Origin: Gammaproteobacteria bacterium
Lineage (GTDB): Bacteria > Pseudomonadota > Gammaproteobacteria > Steroidobacterales > GCA-2729495
Assembly (NCBI GenBank): GCA_030426355.1
Contig: JAUHYQ010000001.1
Coordinates: 1-64,000 of the forward strand
Direction: 5' to 3'
Length of the DNA: 64,000 nt
The position numbers and the translations under genes are program-made. The notes below the pieces were generated by a model. That model did not search any database, was not told the DNA's origin, and saw only the letters and a list, made by a program, of their open reading frames with translations. Shown one piece after another: positions 47,115 to 56,895 of the stretch (its first letter is position 1; every line of letters begins with the position of its first letter).

Positions 47115-47157
47115 AAGGGCATCATTATAGTTTATCCATGGTTTAATCAGGCAAGAT

Positions 47158-47940
47158 TCACCGGGGCAATGCGAAATCCGGATACCCGACACAGGTCAGT
47201 GTCAGACCTGCGGCCGGCGCTGTTATACCGGAGACCTTTCGGTCTCTGGCAGCCAGCAACTCGCCGATCCACTCAACATCCGCCTCGCCTGAGCCAATTC
47301 GCACCAGCGAGCCAACGAGATTTCGCACCATATGGTGCAAAAATGCATTGGCGCTGCAAACCACAGACAGCCAGTCCCCATCTCTGGAAACGCCAATTTC
47401 GGTGACTGTTCGCACCGGGCTATGGGCCTGACAGGCGGAGGCGCGGAACGATGAAAAGTCGTGCTCGCCCATTAGCACCTGCGCTGCACTGTTCATGCGC
47501 TCGGCGTCCAGTGGCTTACGAACCCACCACGCGCGATGCCTATAGAGTGCCGAGCGCACCGGCCGATTTAGAATCATGTATCGGTAAGACCGCGAGCGCG
47601 CCGCAAAGCGCGCGTGAAAATGGCTCGGCACGGCCGCCACCCACAGCACGTTAATGTCGGCCGGCAGATTACTGTTTATACCGAGCAACCAGGAACGCTC
47701 GGCACGATTTGCAAGCGTATCAAAGTGGGCGACCTGCCCGGTGGCGTGCACGCCGGTATCGGTGCGGCCGGCACCCACGCATGCTATCGGCGAATCGGCG
47801 ACCGCTGATACGGCCCTGTTCAGCGATTCCTGAATGCTCGGAGCGTGCGGCTGAATCTGCCAGCCATTGTAGGCGGTACCGTCGTATTCAAGCCCCAGGG
47901 CCAGGCGCAGCGTGCCTGCTACCGCGACTTCGTCATTCAA
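47158..47940 (-). CDS. truA: tRNA pseudouridine synthase A (positions 38-40)
   Basis: A 260-aa enzyme that isomerises uridines in the anticodon arm. The catalytic Asp is in [17 protein letters not shown], and [32 protein letters not shown] and [13 protein letters not shown] are family landmarks. The start is TTG, overlapping the fimV stop as TTGA; no ATG or GTG alternative keeps the conserved N-terminus. It is therefore probably translated by coupling with fimV. Confidence 0.95.
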   Translation of the reverse strand: MNDEVAVAGTLRLALGLEYDGTAYNGWQIQPHAPSIQESLNRAVSAVADSPIACVGAGRTDTGVHATGQVAHFDTLANRAERSWLLGINSNLPADINVLWVAAVPSHFHARFAARSRSYRYMILNRPVRSALYRHRAWWVRKPLDAERMNSAAQVLMGEHDFSSFRASACQAHSPVRTVTEIGVSRDGDWLSVVCSANAFLHHMVRNLVGSLVRIGSGEADVEWIGELLAARDRKVSGITAPAAGLTLTCVGYPDFALPR

Positions 47941-50900
47941 TCGCCAAGCTCTTCGAGCAGTTGACGCGCTTCTTGCTGCTGCTCGACCGCACCCTCTTCG
48001 AGCACTTCGTCAAGTATGCTACGCGCACCATCCGGGTCACCCATGTCAATGTAGGCACGCGCCAGATCAAGTTTGGTGCCAACTTCCGTCATGGTCGCGT
48101 CTTCGGGGAGCGATGCTTCCTGAATCGCGGTAGCGACATCGTCGTCTGCCTCCGATTCTGTACCGTCCATGCTCAGATCGAAATCAACGTGGCCGGCATC
48201 CACCATCGCGGGTTGCTCAGCTGTGTCACCCAGCTCGACTTCAGCAGTATCGATCTGCGGCTGTTCAACGGTATCGCTGCTAACCTCGCCGGCCTGGGTT
48301 TCGAGTTCGGCTTCAATTTCCGCCTCCAGATCGGCGCTGTCGGCTACAAGCGTTGCATCATCATCGTCCTGCGCGGTGGCCATGTCGGCGACAAGCGTGG
48401 CATCGTCTGCGTCGTCGTCTTCATCGCCGAGACCCGAGAGATCCACATCCAGATCGTCAGCACCGCCCAGATCAAAATCTAATTCCTCAGGATCAAATTC
48501 CTCCATATCGAGGGCCGGCATTTCAGTAGTTTCTCCGCCCGCGCCTGCCGATTCCAGAGTTGGCGACTCCAGCGTTGGCTCATTCATCGGGCTTTCGATA
48601 GTCGGCGTTTCCATTGTGGAGGCGGCATCATCGATAAGATCTTCGCCTAAATCGATATCCAGTTCGTCATCGTCATCGCCGTGATCCACTGCCGGTGATT
48701 CAATAGTCGGGGTCTCGAGCGTATCAAGCTCGGACTCACCGTCGGCAAAATCACCCCTGTTGGCCTCTACCGTCGGCGACTCAACAGTTACAGCGCCTGT
48801 GTCAGCATCGTCCTCGAAACCCCGCTCGAAGTCATCGTCGCCCAGATCAAGCGCGACTTCATCATCACCGGCATCGAACTCGGAACCCAAATCAAAATCG
48901 AGCACATCATCGGACGAGGAGTCGCTACCTGAAGACAGCGCATCTTCACTCAGCGCAGGCAAGTCGTTCCCGGCCAGCGTGAAATCCAGCTCGGTATCGC
49001 CCACGTCAGACATTTCGAAGTCCAGCGAATCCGAGCTAGGCGCTGCGGTCTCGGCACCCGAGAACAAAGCCGCGTCGGCACATAACTGCTTGCCGAGAAT
49101 GACGACTTTATTCCAGTCAGAATCGCTGTCATCGGCAATGGCGTCATGCAACAAAGTGGCATGCTTCAGGAAGCCCTCGCGGTTTTCCCAGACGAAAAAG
49201 ACTTCTATCAGCTTGACGCGATAAGCACGATTGTCAGGCTCGGATTCCAGCGCAGCTTCCAAAAGCTCGGCTGCCTGATCGTAAAGACCATAGGCCATGT
49301 GAAACTCGGCCTCGGCGACCGGATCGGCCTGATCCAGGTTTAGCGGGCCGGTGCTTATCGTCTTTTCTAGCGGGGTTTCTGTATCGACATTGTCATCGAT
49401 CGGGCTGAGTTGTGAGGTTTTATTGGCATCACTGCCCGCCTCGTCTTCAAAATCGTCCAGCAGGCTTTCCAGCTGGGAGGTGCCATCCCGATCACCAACG
49501 GTGCCCTCTTCAACCAGAATCGATTCTTCCGGCTGCGTCAACGCCTCGATGTCACGCATGGTTTCTTCGTGGTCGGCATCAGCCGCTGCTGCCTCCCAAC
49601 CACCACCGGTAGCGTCCGCATCTATATCGTCGTCGGCATCGGTCGCCCGGCGGCGCGCGATAAACAAAGCCAGTAACAAGACCACCGCGGCACTGATCCA
49701 GAACCAGATACTGCTCAACAGATCGCCGAAGAAAGAAGACTCTTCGCGGGCCGGCACAGTGGTGACTGCGTCAGGAATGCCTGCATCATCCGCTGCCATC
49801 GGCTCAACAGGGTCGGCTGCGGCGGCAACATCGGCGTCTTCGACTGCTTCATCCGCAAACACCGATGGCTCATCGGTGGCCACCTCAGCAGGTGCGTCCG
49901 ATTCAACCAACACGCCGTCATCAATTATTACGCTGTCAAGCGCTGCGGTGTCCATGCCCGCGGCTGCCTCGCGGCTCTCCAGCACCTGAATACGGCGCTG
50001 TAACGCAGCCAATTCCGCACTGCGCGCCTCAATCAATCGCTGGCTCTCAGACAGCTCGCCTTCAAGTTCGGCGATACGTCCGCGCATTTGCTCCGACTCT
50101 ACACTGCGGGCGGCTGCATCGAGTGCGGACTCTACCGCGGACGTTGCGCCGGCTACCGGTGCATCAGCCGATGCTGCATTACCTTCACCGTCGCTATCGG
50201 GCGCAACCAGTGTCAAACGTGCCGGCGCAGCAGCTGCCTGAGCACCTGCAGGCTGGCTGAGGGCCGCGTTCTGTTCGCGAACTGCCGCAGTTGCTTCGCC
50301 GGGTGTTAACTCACCAAGCTGCGAGCGCTCGGGCACCCTCAGGATCGCACCTGCCTTCAGCCTGTTTATGTTGCCCAGAAAAGCTTCAGGATTCGCGCGG
50401 TAGAGCGCGAGCATGACCTGATTCACGGTGAGGTCGGTGCTGCCCCGCACCCGATTTGCAATGCTCCAGAGAGTATCGCGACGCTGCACAGCATAATCGC
50501 CCGAGGGCGTAACTGCTGCCGCAGCCGGCGTTTCCGCAACGGGTCGTGGAGCTCGCGCAGATACCGGTGCAGATGCAGGTGCAGGTGCAGGTGCCGGGGC
50601 GGATACTGGCGGAGCGCTACGGGTGACTTCACCCGAAGATGCACTCTCAGCAACCACCGTCTCTGTCGGTGTCATGGCCGGGGCGGCTACGCCGGATTGC
50701 ACCGGCTCACTTTCAAACAGCGGTGGGTCAAGCAAAACAGTGTATTCGCGCAACAGCCGGCCCGAAGACCACTTGATATCCAGCAACAAGGTGACAAAGG
50801 GCTCGGACACCGGGCGCAGGCTGCTGACACGCACAACGGGCTTGCCGCTCGCGCTTTGCGCAACCGCAAACTCGAAATCCTGCAAAAACAGTGGCAGATC

Positions 50901-51104
50901 CAGTCCGTAGCGATCGAACGTGGCCGTCGAGGCCAGGCTAACCTTCAAATCCTTAAGATCTGAATCTTCATAAGAGGTAACCGGAATCTCTGCCGAGAAA
51001 GGCTGATTCAACGCCGAGTTAAGCGAGATATCCCCTAACCCGAGTGCAGAAGCGGTAAACGGGAAAACAACCAACCAGCAGCAGACAGCCATAGAACGAC
51101 GCAT
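47937..51104 (-). CDS. fimV: FimV/HubP polar landmark protein
   Basis: About 1055 aa from the ATG at 51104, which has a GGGGA ribosome site; the ORF-track start is 21 codons earlier. The order is: signal peptide (cleavage near ASALG); the FimV N-terminal domain (LGDISLNSALNQPFSAEI); Pro/Ala linker; a LysM domain (YAVQRRDTLWSIANRV) that binds peptidoglycan; a coiled coil (AELEGELSESQRLIE); one TM helix (IWFWISAAVVLLLALF); a long acidic cytoplasmic part with a TPR-like segment and several ETPTIESP-type repeats; and the conserved FimV C-terminal helix domain (LDLARAYIDMGDPDGAR). FimV organises the cell pole and type IV pilus functions. It begins the unit fimV-truA-accD-folC-dedD-cvpA-purF-kinase. 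Confidence 0.93.
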   Translation of the reverse strand: MRRSMAVCCWLVVFPFTASALGLGDISLNSALNQPFSAEIPVTSYEDSDLKDLKVSLASTATFDRYGLDLPLFLQDFEFAVAQSASGKPVVRVSSLRPVSEPFVTLLLDIKWSSGRLLREYTVLLDPPLFESEPVQSGVAAPAMTPTETVVAESASSGEVTRSAPPVSAPAPAPAPASAPVSARAPRPVAETPAAAAVTPSGDYAVQRRDTLWSIANRVRGSTDLTVNQVMLALYRANPEAFLGNINRLKAGAILRVPERSQLGELTPGEATAAVREQNAALSQPAGAQAAAAPARLTLVAPDSDGEGNAASADAPVAGATSAVESALDAAARSVESEQMRGRIAELEGELSESQRLIEARSAELAALQRRIQVLESREAAAGMDTAALDSVIIDDGVLVESDAPAEVATDEPSVFADEAVEDADVAAAADPVEPMAADDAGIPDAVTTVPAREESSFFGDLLSSIWFWISAAVVLLLALFIARRRATDADDDIDADATGGGWEAAAADADHEETMRDIEALTQPEESILVEEGTVGDRDGTSQLESLLDDFEDEAGSDANKTSQLSPIDDNVDTETPLEKTISTGPLNLDQADPVAEAEFHMAYGLYDQAAELLEAALESEPDNRAYRVKLIEVFFVWENREGFLKHATLLHDAIADDSDSDWNKVVILGKQLCADAALFSGAETAAPSSDSLDFEMSDVGDTELDFTLAGNDLPALSEDALSSGSDSSSDDVLDFDLGSEFDAGDDEVALDLGDDDFERGFEDDADTGAVTVESPTVEANRGDFADGESELDTLETPTIESPAVDHGDDDDELDIDLGEDLIDDAASTMETPTIESPMNEPTLESPTLESAGAGGETTEMPALDMEEFDPEELDFDLGGADDLDVDLSGLGDEDDDADDATLVADMATAQDDDDATLVADSADLEAEIEAELETQAGEVSSDTVEQPQIDTAEVELGDTAEQPAMVDAGHVDFDLSMDGTESEADDDVATAIQEASLPEDATMTEVGTKLDLARAYIDMGDPDGARSILDEVLEEGAVEQQQEARQLLEELGD

Positions 51105-51204
51105 CACAAATCCCCGGACCTGCGTTTCTAAAGAAGCGACTTTGGCGGCAAAACGCGAAAGGCACACAACAACTTAGGTAAAAACCCAGAACAACAACGA
51201 GCTT

Positions 51205-51233
51205 ACTATAGCCTATAAGTATTCTCGCACCAA
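51205..51233 (-). promoter_or_regulatory. Possible fimV promoter
   Basis: On the minus strand TTGGTG and TATAGT are 17 bases apart. The -35 overlaps the end of asd, and the -10 lies just past its stop, about 100 bases before the fimV ATG. Confidence 0.4.
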
Positions 51234-52235
51234 TATCTCAGCAATCTGGACACTGTTTAAAGCAGCACCCTTGCGCACGTTGTCCGCAACCACCCACATA
51301 TTAAGCCCGCGGGGATGGGAAATGTCCTGGCGAATCCGGCCTACATACACAGGATCAGCTCCGGCTGCCTCGGTAACGGCAGTCGGATAGCCCCCCATGC
51401 GGGCCTCGTCGAGCACCACCACACCCTCGGCCTGCTTCAGCAATTCGCGGGCGCGCTCAGCGGTAATGGGTTCGCGGGTTTCAATGTGCACTGCTTCGGA
51501 GTGACCGACGAACGCGGGAATACGCACAGCTGTCGGGTTTACCAGAATGCTGTCATCGCCGAAAATTTTGCGGGTCTCCCACACCATTTTCATTTCTTCT
51601 TTGGTGTAGCCGTTATCCTGAAACACATCAATATGAGGTATAGCATTGAAAGCTATCTGTTTTTCGTCCCCTGATTTGTCCAGCGGCTTGCCATTTAGCA
51701 ATGTCGCGGTCTGCATCGCCAACCGCTCAACCGAACTGCGCCCGGCCCCGGAAACGGCCTGATAGGTCGCCACGTTGATACGCTCTATGCCTACGGCATC
51801 ATAGATTGGCTTGAGCGCCACCAACATCTGTATGGTGGAACAATTCGGGTTCGCCACAATATTTCGGTTGCGAAATTGCGCCAGAGCCGCCTTGTTAACC
51901 TCGGGCACCACCAACGGAATATCTTTTTCCATACGAAAATGGGAGGTGTTATCCACCACTACGCAACCGGCAGCAGCGGCACGCGGAGCATGTACTGCAG
52001 ATACACTGCCGCCCGCTGAAAACAGCGCGATGTCCGTGTTGGCAAAATCATGATCGTCGAGCAATTCCACGGGCAGGTGCCGCCCCTTGAACTCGACGGT
52101 TTTTCCCAGCGAACGTTCGCTTGCCAGGGGGTGTAGCCGACCTACCGGGAAATTGCGCTCAGCAAGTATCTGCAACATGGCTTCGCCAACCATGCCTGTG
52201 GCACCCACCACAGCTACATTAAATGCATCTTTCAT
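51213..52235 (-). CDS. asd: Aspartate-semialdehyde dehydrogenase
   Basis: A 340-aa enzyme that reduces aspartyl phosphate on the way to lysine, threonine and methionine. The NADP motif VGATGMVGEAML is at residues 10-21, the catalytic Cys is in ANPNCSTIQM, and the His is in RIPAFVGHSEAVHIET. The length fits the shorter Asd type common outside enterics. It lies between aroC and fimV on the same strand, the neighbourhood in which asd also lies in Pseudomonas. Confidence 0.94.
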   Translation of the reverse strand: MKDAFNVAVVGATGMVGEAMLQILAERNFPVGRLHPLASERSLGKTVEFKGRHLPVELLDDHDFANTDIALFSAGGSVSAVHAPRAAAAGCVVVDNTSHFRMEKDIPLVVPEVNKAALAQFRNRNIVANPNCSTIQMLVALKPIYDAVGIERINVATYQAVSGAGRSSVERLAMQTATLLNGKPLDKSGDEKQIAFNAIPHIDVFQDNGYTKEEMKMVWETRKIFGDDSILVNPTAVRIPAFVGHSEAVHIETREPITAERARELLKQAEGVVVLDEARMGGYPTAVTEAAGADPVYVGRIRQDISHPRGLNMWVVADNVRKGAALNSVQIAEILVREYL

Positions 52236-52280
52236 AAAAGACTCGTTAGGTAATCCGTATATCTTATTGATTTATTAAAA

Positions 52281-53366
52281 TTAAATTTTCGGCGTTTTGC
52301 TTTGGACATCGGCGTTCTGACCGCGGTGCCGCAGATAATGATCCATAAGCACCAGCGCCGTCATGGCTTCGGCTATTGGGGTGGCACGTAAGCCAACACA
52401 CGGGTCATGCCGCCCCTTGGTGACAATATCGGTGGCTGCGCCGTTCCGATCGATGGTGTCACCCCCGATGCGGATACTCGACGTCGGCTTCATTGCCAAA
52501 CTGGCAAGCAAATCCTGACCCGACGAAATGCCACCCAGCGTCCCACCAGCCGAGTTCTTTTTGAAGCCGTCTGGTGTCATCTCGTCGCGATGCTCTGAAC
52601 CTTTTTGTTCCACGGCTTTAAAGCCGTCACCGATCTCCACTCCTCTGGCCGCGGGAATACTCATCAGCGCCTTGGCGAGATCTGCATCCAATCGGTCAAA
52701 AATCGGCTCACCTAAACCCACCGGCATGCAAGTTGCCACAACGTTCACCCGCGCACCGATGGAGTTGCCTTCTTTACGCAAAGCGTCCATATACGCCTCA
52801 AGTTCGGGCACCTTGTCAGGATCGGGCGAGAAAAACGGATTGCTGTTGACGGCACCCAAATCCTTTAGCTCGAGCACGTGTGGCCCGATCTGGGACACGT
52901 AGGCGTATATCTCCACCCCCAGCTTCTCGCGCAAGTACTTCTTGGCAATGGCCCCGGCTGCAACCCGCATCGCGGTTTCGCGTGCCGATGACCGACCGCC
53001 GCCGCGATAGTCCCGGATGCCGTACTTCTGCTCGTAGGTGTAATCGGCATGGCCCGGACGAAACTTATCCTTTATGTCGCCATAGTCCTTGCTCTTCTGG
53101 TTTACGTTTTCAATCAGCAAACCAATGGGCGCTCCGGTGGTTACACCTTCAAATACACCAGACAGTATCTTCACCTCGTCCGGTTCACGGCGCGGACTGT
53201 GATGGCGCGACGTGCCGGGCCGCCGCCGATCCAGATCCGGCTGCAGGTCGGCCTCGCTGAGAGCCATGCCGGGCGGACAGCCGTCTACAATGGCGCCAAT
53301 GGCCTCTCCATGACTTTCGCCAAAGGTGGTCACCGTGAACAATTTGCCAATGCTGTTACCGGACAT
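52281..53366 (-). CDS. aroC: Chorismate synthase
   Basis: A 361-aa FMN-dependent enzyme that makes chorismate, the end of the common aromatic pathway. The family blocks are [38 protein letters not shown], and near the C-terminus [17 protein letters not shown]. The start lies inside the end of prmB, an 11-base overlap, so translation is coupled. prmB-aroC order is also known from E. coli. Confidence 0.96.
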   Translation of the reverse strand: MSGNSIGKLFTVTTFGESHGEAIGAIVDGCPPGMALSEADLQPDLDRRRPGTSRHHSPRREPDEVKILSGVFEGVTTGAPIGLLIENVNQKSKDYGDIKDKFRPGHADYTYEQKYGIRDYRGGGRSSARETAMRVAAGAIAKKYLREKLGVEIYAYVSQIGPHVLELKDLGAVNSNPFFSPDPDKVPELEAYMDALRKEGNSIGARVNVVATCMPVGLGEPIFDRLDADLAKALMSIPAARGVEIGDGFKAVEQKGSEHRDEMTPDGFKKNSAGGTLGGISSGQDLLASLAMKPTSSIRIGGDTIDRNGAATDIVTKGRHDPCVGLRATPIAEAMTALVLMDHYLRHRGQNADVQSKTPKI

Positions 53367-54246
53367 GAATATCTGCCTTAGCTATAAACGCGATGCCCTC
53401 ACCGCCGGATTCCAGTTCCAGCCAGGTAAATGGCAGTGTCGGAAAGGCGTGCTCCAACGCCTCCCACTGCGCGCCCACTTCCAGAACCAGCGCGCCATGA
53501 TCGCTTAATAATTGCGGCGCATCTTGCAGGATTCGCCGAGCCGAATCCAGACCATCAGCGCCGCTAAACAACCCCAGGGCCGGCTCAAAGCCGTATTCGC
53601 GGGGTAATTCGTCCCGTTCAGCTGCCGGCACATAAGGCGGGTTGCTGACAATCAGGTCAAACTCGCCCGCCACACCGTCAGCATGGTCCGTGTGCACCAG
53701 CCGCACCCGCGCCGCAAGCTCGTGTCTTCGGACATTGCTACGAGCAACGGCCAGCGCCTCCGCAGATATATCGGTTGCGATGACCTCCGCCTGAGGAAAG
53801 GCATACGCGCAGGCAATAGCAATGCAACCGCTGCCCGTGCCGATTTCCAGTATCCGGCTGACATTTTGTGCATCAAGCCAGGGCTCAAAACGATTGACGA
53901 TCAGTTCGGCTATCGGCGAACGCGGCACCAGTACCCGTTCGTCCACATTAAACGGCAAACCGGCAAACCATGCCTCGCCCAGCAGAAAAGCCAGCGGCTT
54001 GCGGGATTCCACACGCTGGGTGAGCAAGGCATCAACGCGCTCAAGCTGCTCGACCGCTACTGGCTGCCTGTATGCCACCGCAGCCTGATGGTGATCCAGA
54101 CCGCACACGTGAAAAACCAGTGCGGCACTTTCGTCCACAGGATTGTCCGTACCATGCCCGTAAAACAGGTCAGCATTGTCCAGCCGCGCAGCGACAGCCT
54201 GAATGAGTTCGCCCACAGTAGCTGAATTTTTTATTGTTACTGTCAT
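53356..54246 (-). CDS. prmB: Protein-(glutamine-N5) methyltransferase of ribosomal protein uL3
   Basis: A 296-aa enzyme from the ATG at 54246 ([15 protein letters not shown]). The substrate-binding NPPYVP motif ([13 protein letters not shown]) and SAM loop [14 protein letters not shown] are present, along with [11 protein letters not shown], which separates PrmB from PrmC in my experience of the families. It methylates a Gln in uL3. It lies directly upstream of aroC with overlap and is divergent from psd by 28 bases. Confidence 0.93.
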   Translation of the reverse strand: MTVTIKNSATVGELIQAVAARLDNADLFYGHGTDNPVDESAALVFHVCGLDHHQAAVAYRQPVAVEQLERVDALLTQRVESRKPLAFLLGEAWFAGLPFNVDERVLVPRSPIAELIVNRFEPWLDAQNVSRILEIGTGSGCIAIACAYAFPQAEVIATDISAEALAVARSNVRRHELAARVRLVHTDHADGVAGEFDLIVSNPPYVPAAERDELPREYGFEPALGLFSGADGLDSARRILQDAPQLLSDHGALVLEVGAQWEALEHAFPTLPFTWLELESGGEGIAFIAKADIHVR

Positions 54247-54274
54247 CGCATACACGACCCGATACAATTTCCGG

Positions 54275-55135
54275 ATGGAAGCCAACGCCTTGGACAAACT
54301 AATGGTCGCCCTGCACCGTCTGCTGCCCGCAAGGTTGCTGGGTCGACTCGTCTACCGCCTGAGCCGCAGCGAACGTGTGTGGCTCAAAAACGCCCTGATT
54401 AGAGGATTTACAGCACTATATAGTGTTGACCTGCGTGAAGCCGAACTTACGGATACAGAAGGATACGCCAGCTTTAATGCTTTCTTCACCCGTCGTCTTA
54501 AACCGGGGGCAAGGCAGCTGGGGGCCAACCCGGCCGCCCTGATCTGCCCGGCTGATGGGACCGTTGCCCAGACAGGTTACGCAACCTATGGCCACCTGCT
54601 GCAGGCCAAGGGCATATCGTTCAGCGCAGCCGGCCTGTTAGGCGACGCTGCCCTTGCCGAAAAACTGACGAACGCCCCCTTTGCAACCGTTTATCTGGCA
54701 CCGTACAACTATCATCGCGTGCACATGCCGACCGCCGGGACGTTGGTGCAAACGCGCTTTATCCCGGGCAAACTGTATTCAGTAAACGCGCGCACTACCG
54801 CAGTCATTCCGAATCTTTACGCACTGAACGAACGACTGGTTTGCGAATTTCAGTCGCCTTCCGGTCCTTTTGCAATGGTGCTGGTCGGAGCCATGAACGT
54901 TGCCAGCATAACGACCGCCTGGGAGGGTGAGATATTCCCTGCTGCAGATGGAACCGTGATTCAGCGCCGGTACGACAACGGCGCCGTGCAACTTGCGCAG
55001 GGCGACTACATGGGACATTTCAATATGGGATCCACCGTGGTGTTGATTGGCCCATCCGGCGGATGCACCTGGGACGAACAGCTGGTGCAAGGTAAAACCG
55101 TTCGTGTGGGTCAGGTGATGGGCAAACTGACGTGA
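54275..55135 (+). CDS. psd: Phosphatidylserine decarboxylase
   Basis: A 286-aa proenzyme from the ATG at 54275 that makes phosphatidylethanolamine at the inner membrane. Conserved parts are YASFNAFFTRRLKPG, CPADGTV, APYNYHRVHMPTAG with the catalytic His, and the self-cleavage site as FNMGSTVVLI near the C-terminus, where GST yields the pyruvoyl group on Ser. Its stop overlaps the GTG start of epmA (GTGA), so psd-epmA is an operon. Confidence 0.95.
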   Translation: MEANALDKLMVALHRLLPARLLGRLVYRLSRSERVWLKNALIRGFTALYSVDLREAELTDTEGYASFNAFFTRRLKPGARQLGANPAALICPADGTVAQTGYATYGHLLQAKGISFSAAGLLGDAALAEKLTNAPFATVYLAPYNYHRVHMPTAGTLVQTRFIPGKLYSVNARTTAVIPNLYALNERLVCEFQSPSGPFAMVLVGAMNVASITTAWEGEIFPAADGTVIQRRYDNGAVQLAQGDYMGHFNMGSTVVLIGPSGGCTWDEQLVQGKTVRVGQVMGKLT

Positions 55136-56121
55136 CCGGAGACGCAGACTGGCAACCGCTTGCCGACTCTGCCGCACTGAAACGTCGTGCCGCAATGCTG
55201 GAAACCGCACGACGCTTTTTTGCAACCCACAACGTTTTGGAAGTAGAAACGCCCGTGCTCACCGGCGCGGGTGTCACCGACGCCGGAATACGTTCGCTGG
55301 CCACCACCGTCAGCGGCAATCAAATATGGCTGCGGACTTCACCCGAATACCACATGAAGCGGTTGCTGGCAGCTGGCAGTGGGGATATCTATCAAATCGC
55401 CAAAGTGTTTCGGGACGGCGAGGCAGGCAACCACCACCAGCCGGAATTCACCATGGCTGAGTGGTACCGATTAAATTTTACGCTCGAGCAAATTATTGAC
55501 GAAACCTGTTCTTTTATCGTCACGCTGATGAGGGCGATTGCGCCCGCAGAGCAGTACCTCGGCAAAGCTAATGTGCATTGCTACCGCGATGTTGTCATGG
55601 CTGCGGTACAACTGGATCCGCTGACAGCCAGCTTGCAGAAATTGCAAAACTGCGCCTCAGGTCTACCAGGCTGGCATGGATCTCTAGGCCATCAGCTGGG
55701 ACGGGACCGCAACAACTGGCTGGATTTTATTGTCAGTCATGCGGTGTTTCCACAGTTGCCTTCCGGCGGCCTGCAAGTTATCCGCGACTTTCCGGCCGAA
55801 CAGGCGATGCTGGCACGACGCAATCCGGATAACCCGGAAGTGGCGGAACGTTTTGAAATTTTTTTGCACGGCATGGAACTGGCAAACGGATTTCGCGAAC
55901 TGGCCGACCCCGAAGAACAGCAGCAGCGCTTTGCAAAAGACAATGTGCGTCGGGTGGCCAACGGCCAGCCGGCCATGGCAGTGGATACCCGTCTGCTGGC
56001 TGCACTGACGCACGGCCTGCCCGACTGCAGCGGCGTCGCTGTAGGCCTGGATCGGGTATTGATGCTGGCCGGGGGTTACATTGATATCTCGGCGACCCTC
56101 AGCTTTCGGCCCGGCAGCTAA
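55132..56121 (+). CDS. epmA: Elongation factor P beta-lysine ligase
   Basis: A 329-aa class II lysyl-tRNA-synthetase-like enzyme (GenX/PoxA/YjeA) that attaches beta-lysine to EF-P. It has the catalytic core of LysRS without the anticodon domain: LRTSPEYHMKRLLAAG (motif 2 region), FRDGEAGNHHQPEFTMAEWYR, and the motif 3 GVAVGLDRVLMLAGG. It starts at GTG overlapping psd. Its target gene efp lies right next to it, convergent; the partner mutase epmB is not in the window. Confidence 0.95.
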   Translation: MTGDADWQPLADSAALKRRAAMLETARRFFATHNVLEVETPVLTGAGVTDAGIRSLATTVSGNQIWLRTSPEYHMKRLLAAGSGDIYQIAKVFRDGEAGNHHQPEFTMAEWYRLNFTLEQIIDETCSFIVTLMRAIAPAEQYLGKANVHCYRDVVMAAVQLDPLTASLQKLQNCASGLPGWHGSLGHQLGRDRNNWLDFIVSHAVFPQLPSGGLQVIRDFPAEQAMLARRNPDNPEVAERFEIFLHGMELANGFRELADPEEQQQRFAKDNVRRVANGQPAMAVDTRLLAALTHGLPDCSGVAVGLDRVLMLAGGYIDISATLSFRPGS

Positions 56122-56130
56122 CGTGCCCCG

Positions 56131-56697
56131 CTACTTCACGCGCGATACATACTCGCCGGTTCGGGTGTTAATACGAATCACTTCACCCTGCTCAATGAAC
56201 AGGGGCACGCGCACGGTCGCCCCGGTGGACAGGCGCGCTGGTTTAACACCGCCCTGCGCGGTATCACCCTTGAGGCCCGGATCGGTTTCGACGATTTCCA
56301 GTTCAACGTGATTAGGCGGCTCAACCAGCAGTAACGAGTTATTCCACAACGTAACGTTGCAGATGTCCTCCTCTTTCAGCCACTGTCGCGCGTTTGCGAC
56401 TACCGCCTCATCGGCCGCAAATTGCTCAAAACTGGAAGGATCCATAAAGTGCCATTGCTCGCCGTCGCTATATAGATACTGCATGTCACGATCAACGACA
56501 TCGGCGGCTTCAACGGACTCACCCGACTTGTAGGTGCGATCCACCACCCGGCCCGTTTTCAAATTTCGTATCTTTACTCTGTTAAATGCCTGGCCCTTGC
56601 CCGGTTTAACAAATTCATTTTCAACGATCACACACGGGTCGCCGTCTATGAGCAATTTCAAGCCCGAACGAAAATCGTTAGTAGTGTATGAAGCCAT
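56131..56697 (-). CDS. efp: Elongation factor P
   Basis: A 188-aa translation factor that rescues ribosomes stalled at proline runs. The correct start is the ATG at 56697 ([12 protein letters not shown]). The modified residue is Lys34 in VKPGKGQAF, the site of beta-lysylation by EpmA. Three beta-barrel domains are in normal order, ending [12 protein letters not shown]. It is convergent with epmA, nine bases apart at the stops. Confidence 0.97.
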   Translation of the reverse strand: MASYTTNDFRSGLKLLIDGDPCVIVENEFVKPGKGQAFNRVKIRNLKTGRVVDRTYKSGESVEAADVVDRDMQYLYSDGEQWHFMDPSSFEQFAADEAVVANARQWLKEEDICNVTLWNNSLLLVEPPNHVELEIVETDPGLKGDTAQGGVKPARLSTGATVRVPLFIEQGEVIRINTRTGEYVSRVK

Positions 56698-56895
56698 TAG
56701 TAGTTCTCGCCTGTATCGTGACGGCAGCGCCGCAAACAAGGCCCTGAAGGGCGCGCCTATCATACATTACATAACGGGTACTGGTTCACGTTTTAAGACA
56801 TAAGTCACACCCGCGGCCGACTGCAATCGCTAAATTGATCTGGCTGCCAAATCTTACGGTAAGCACTCTAAAACCAATTAGCGGGATGCGGGCGT

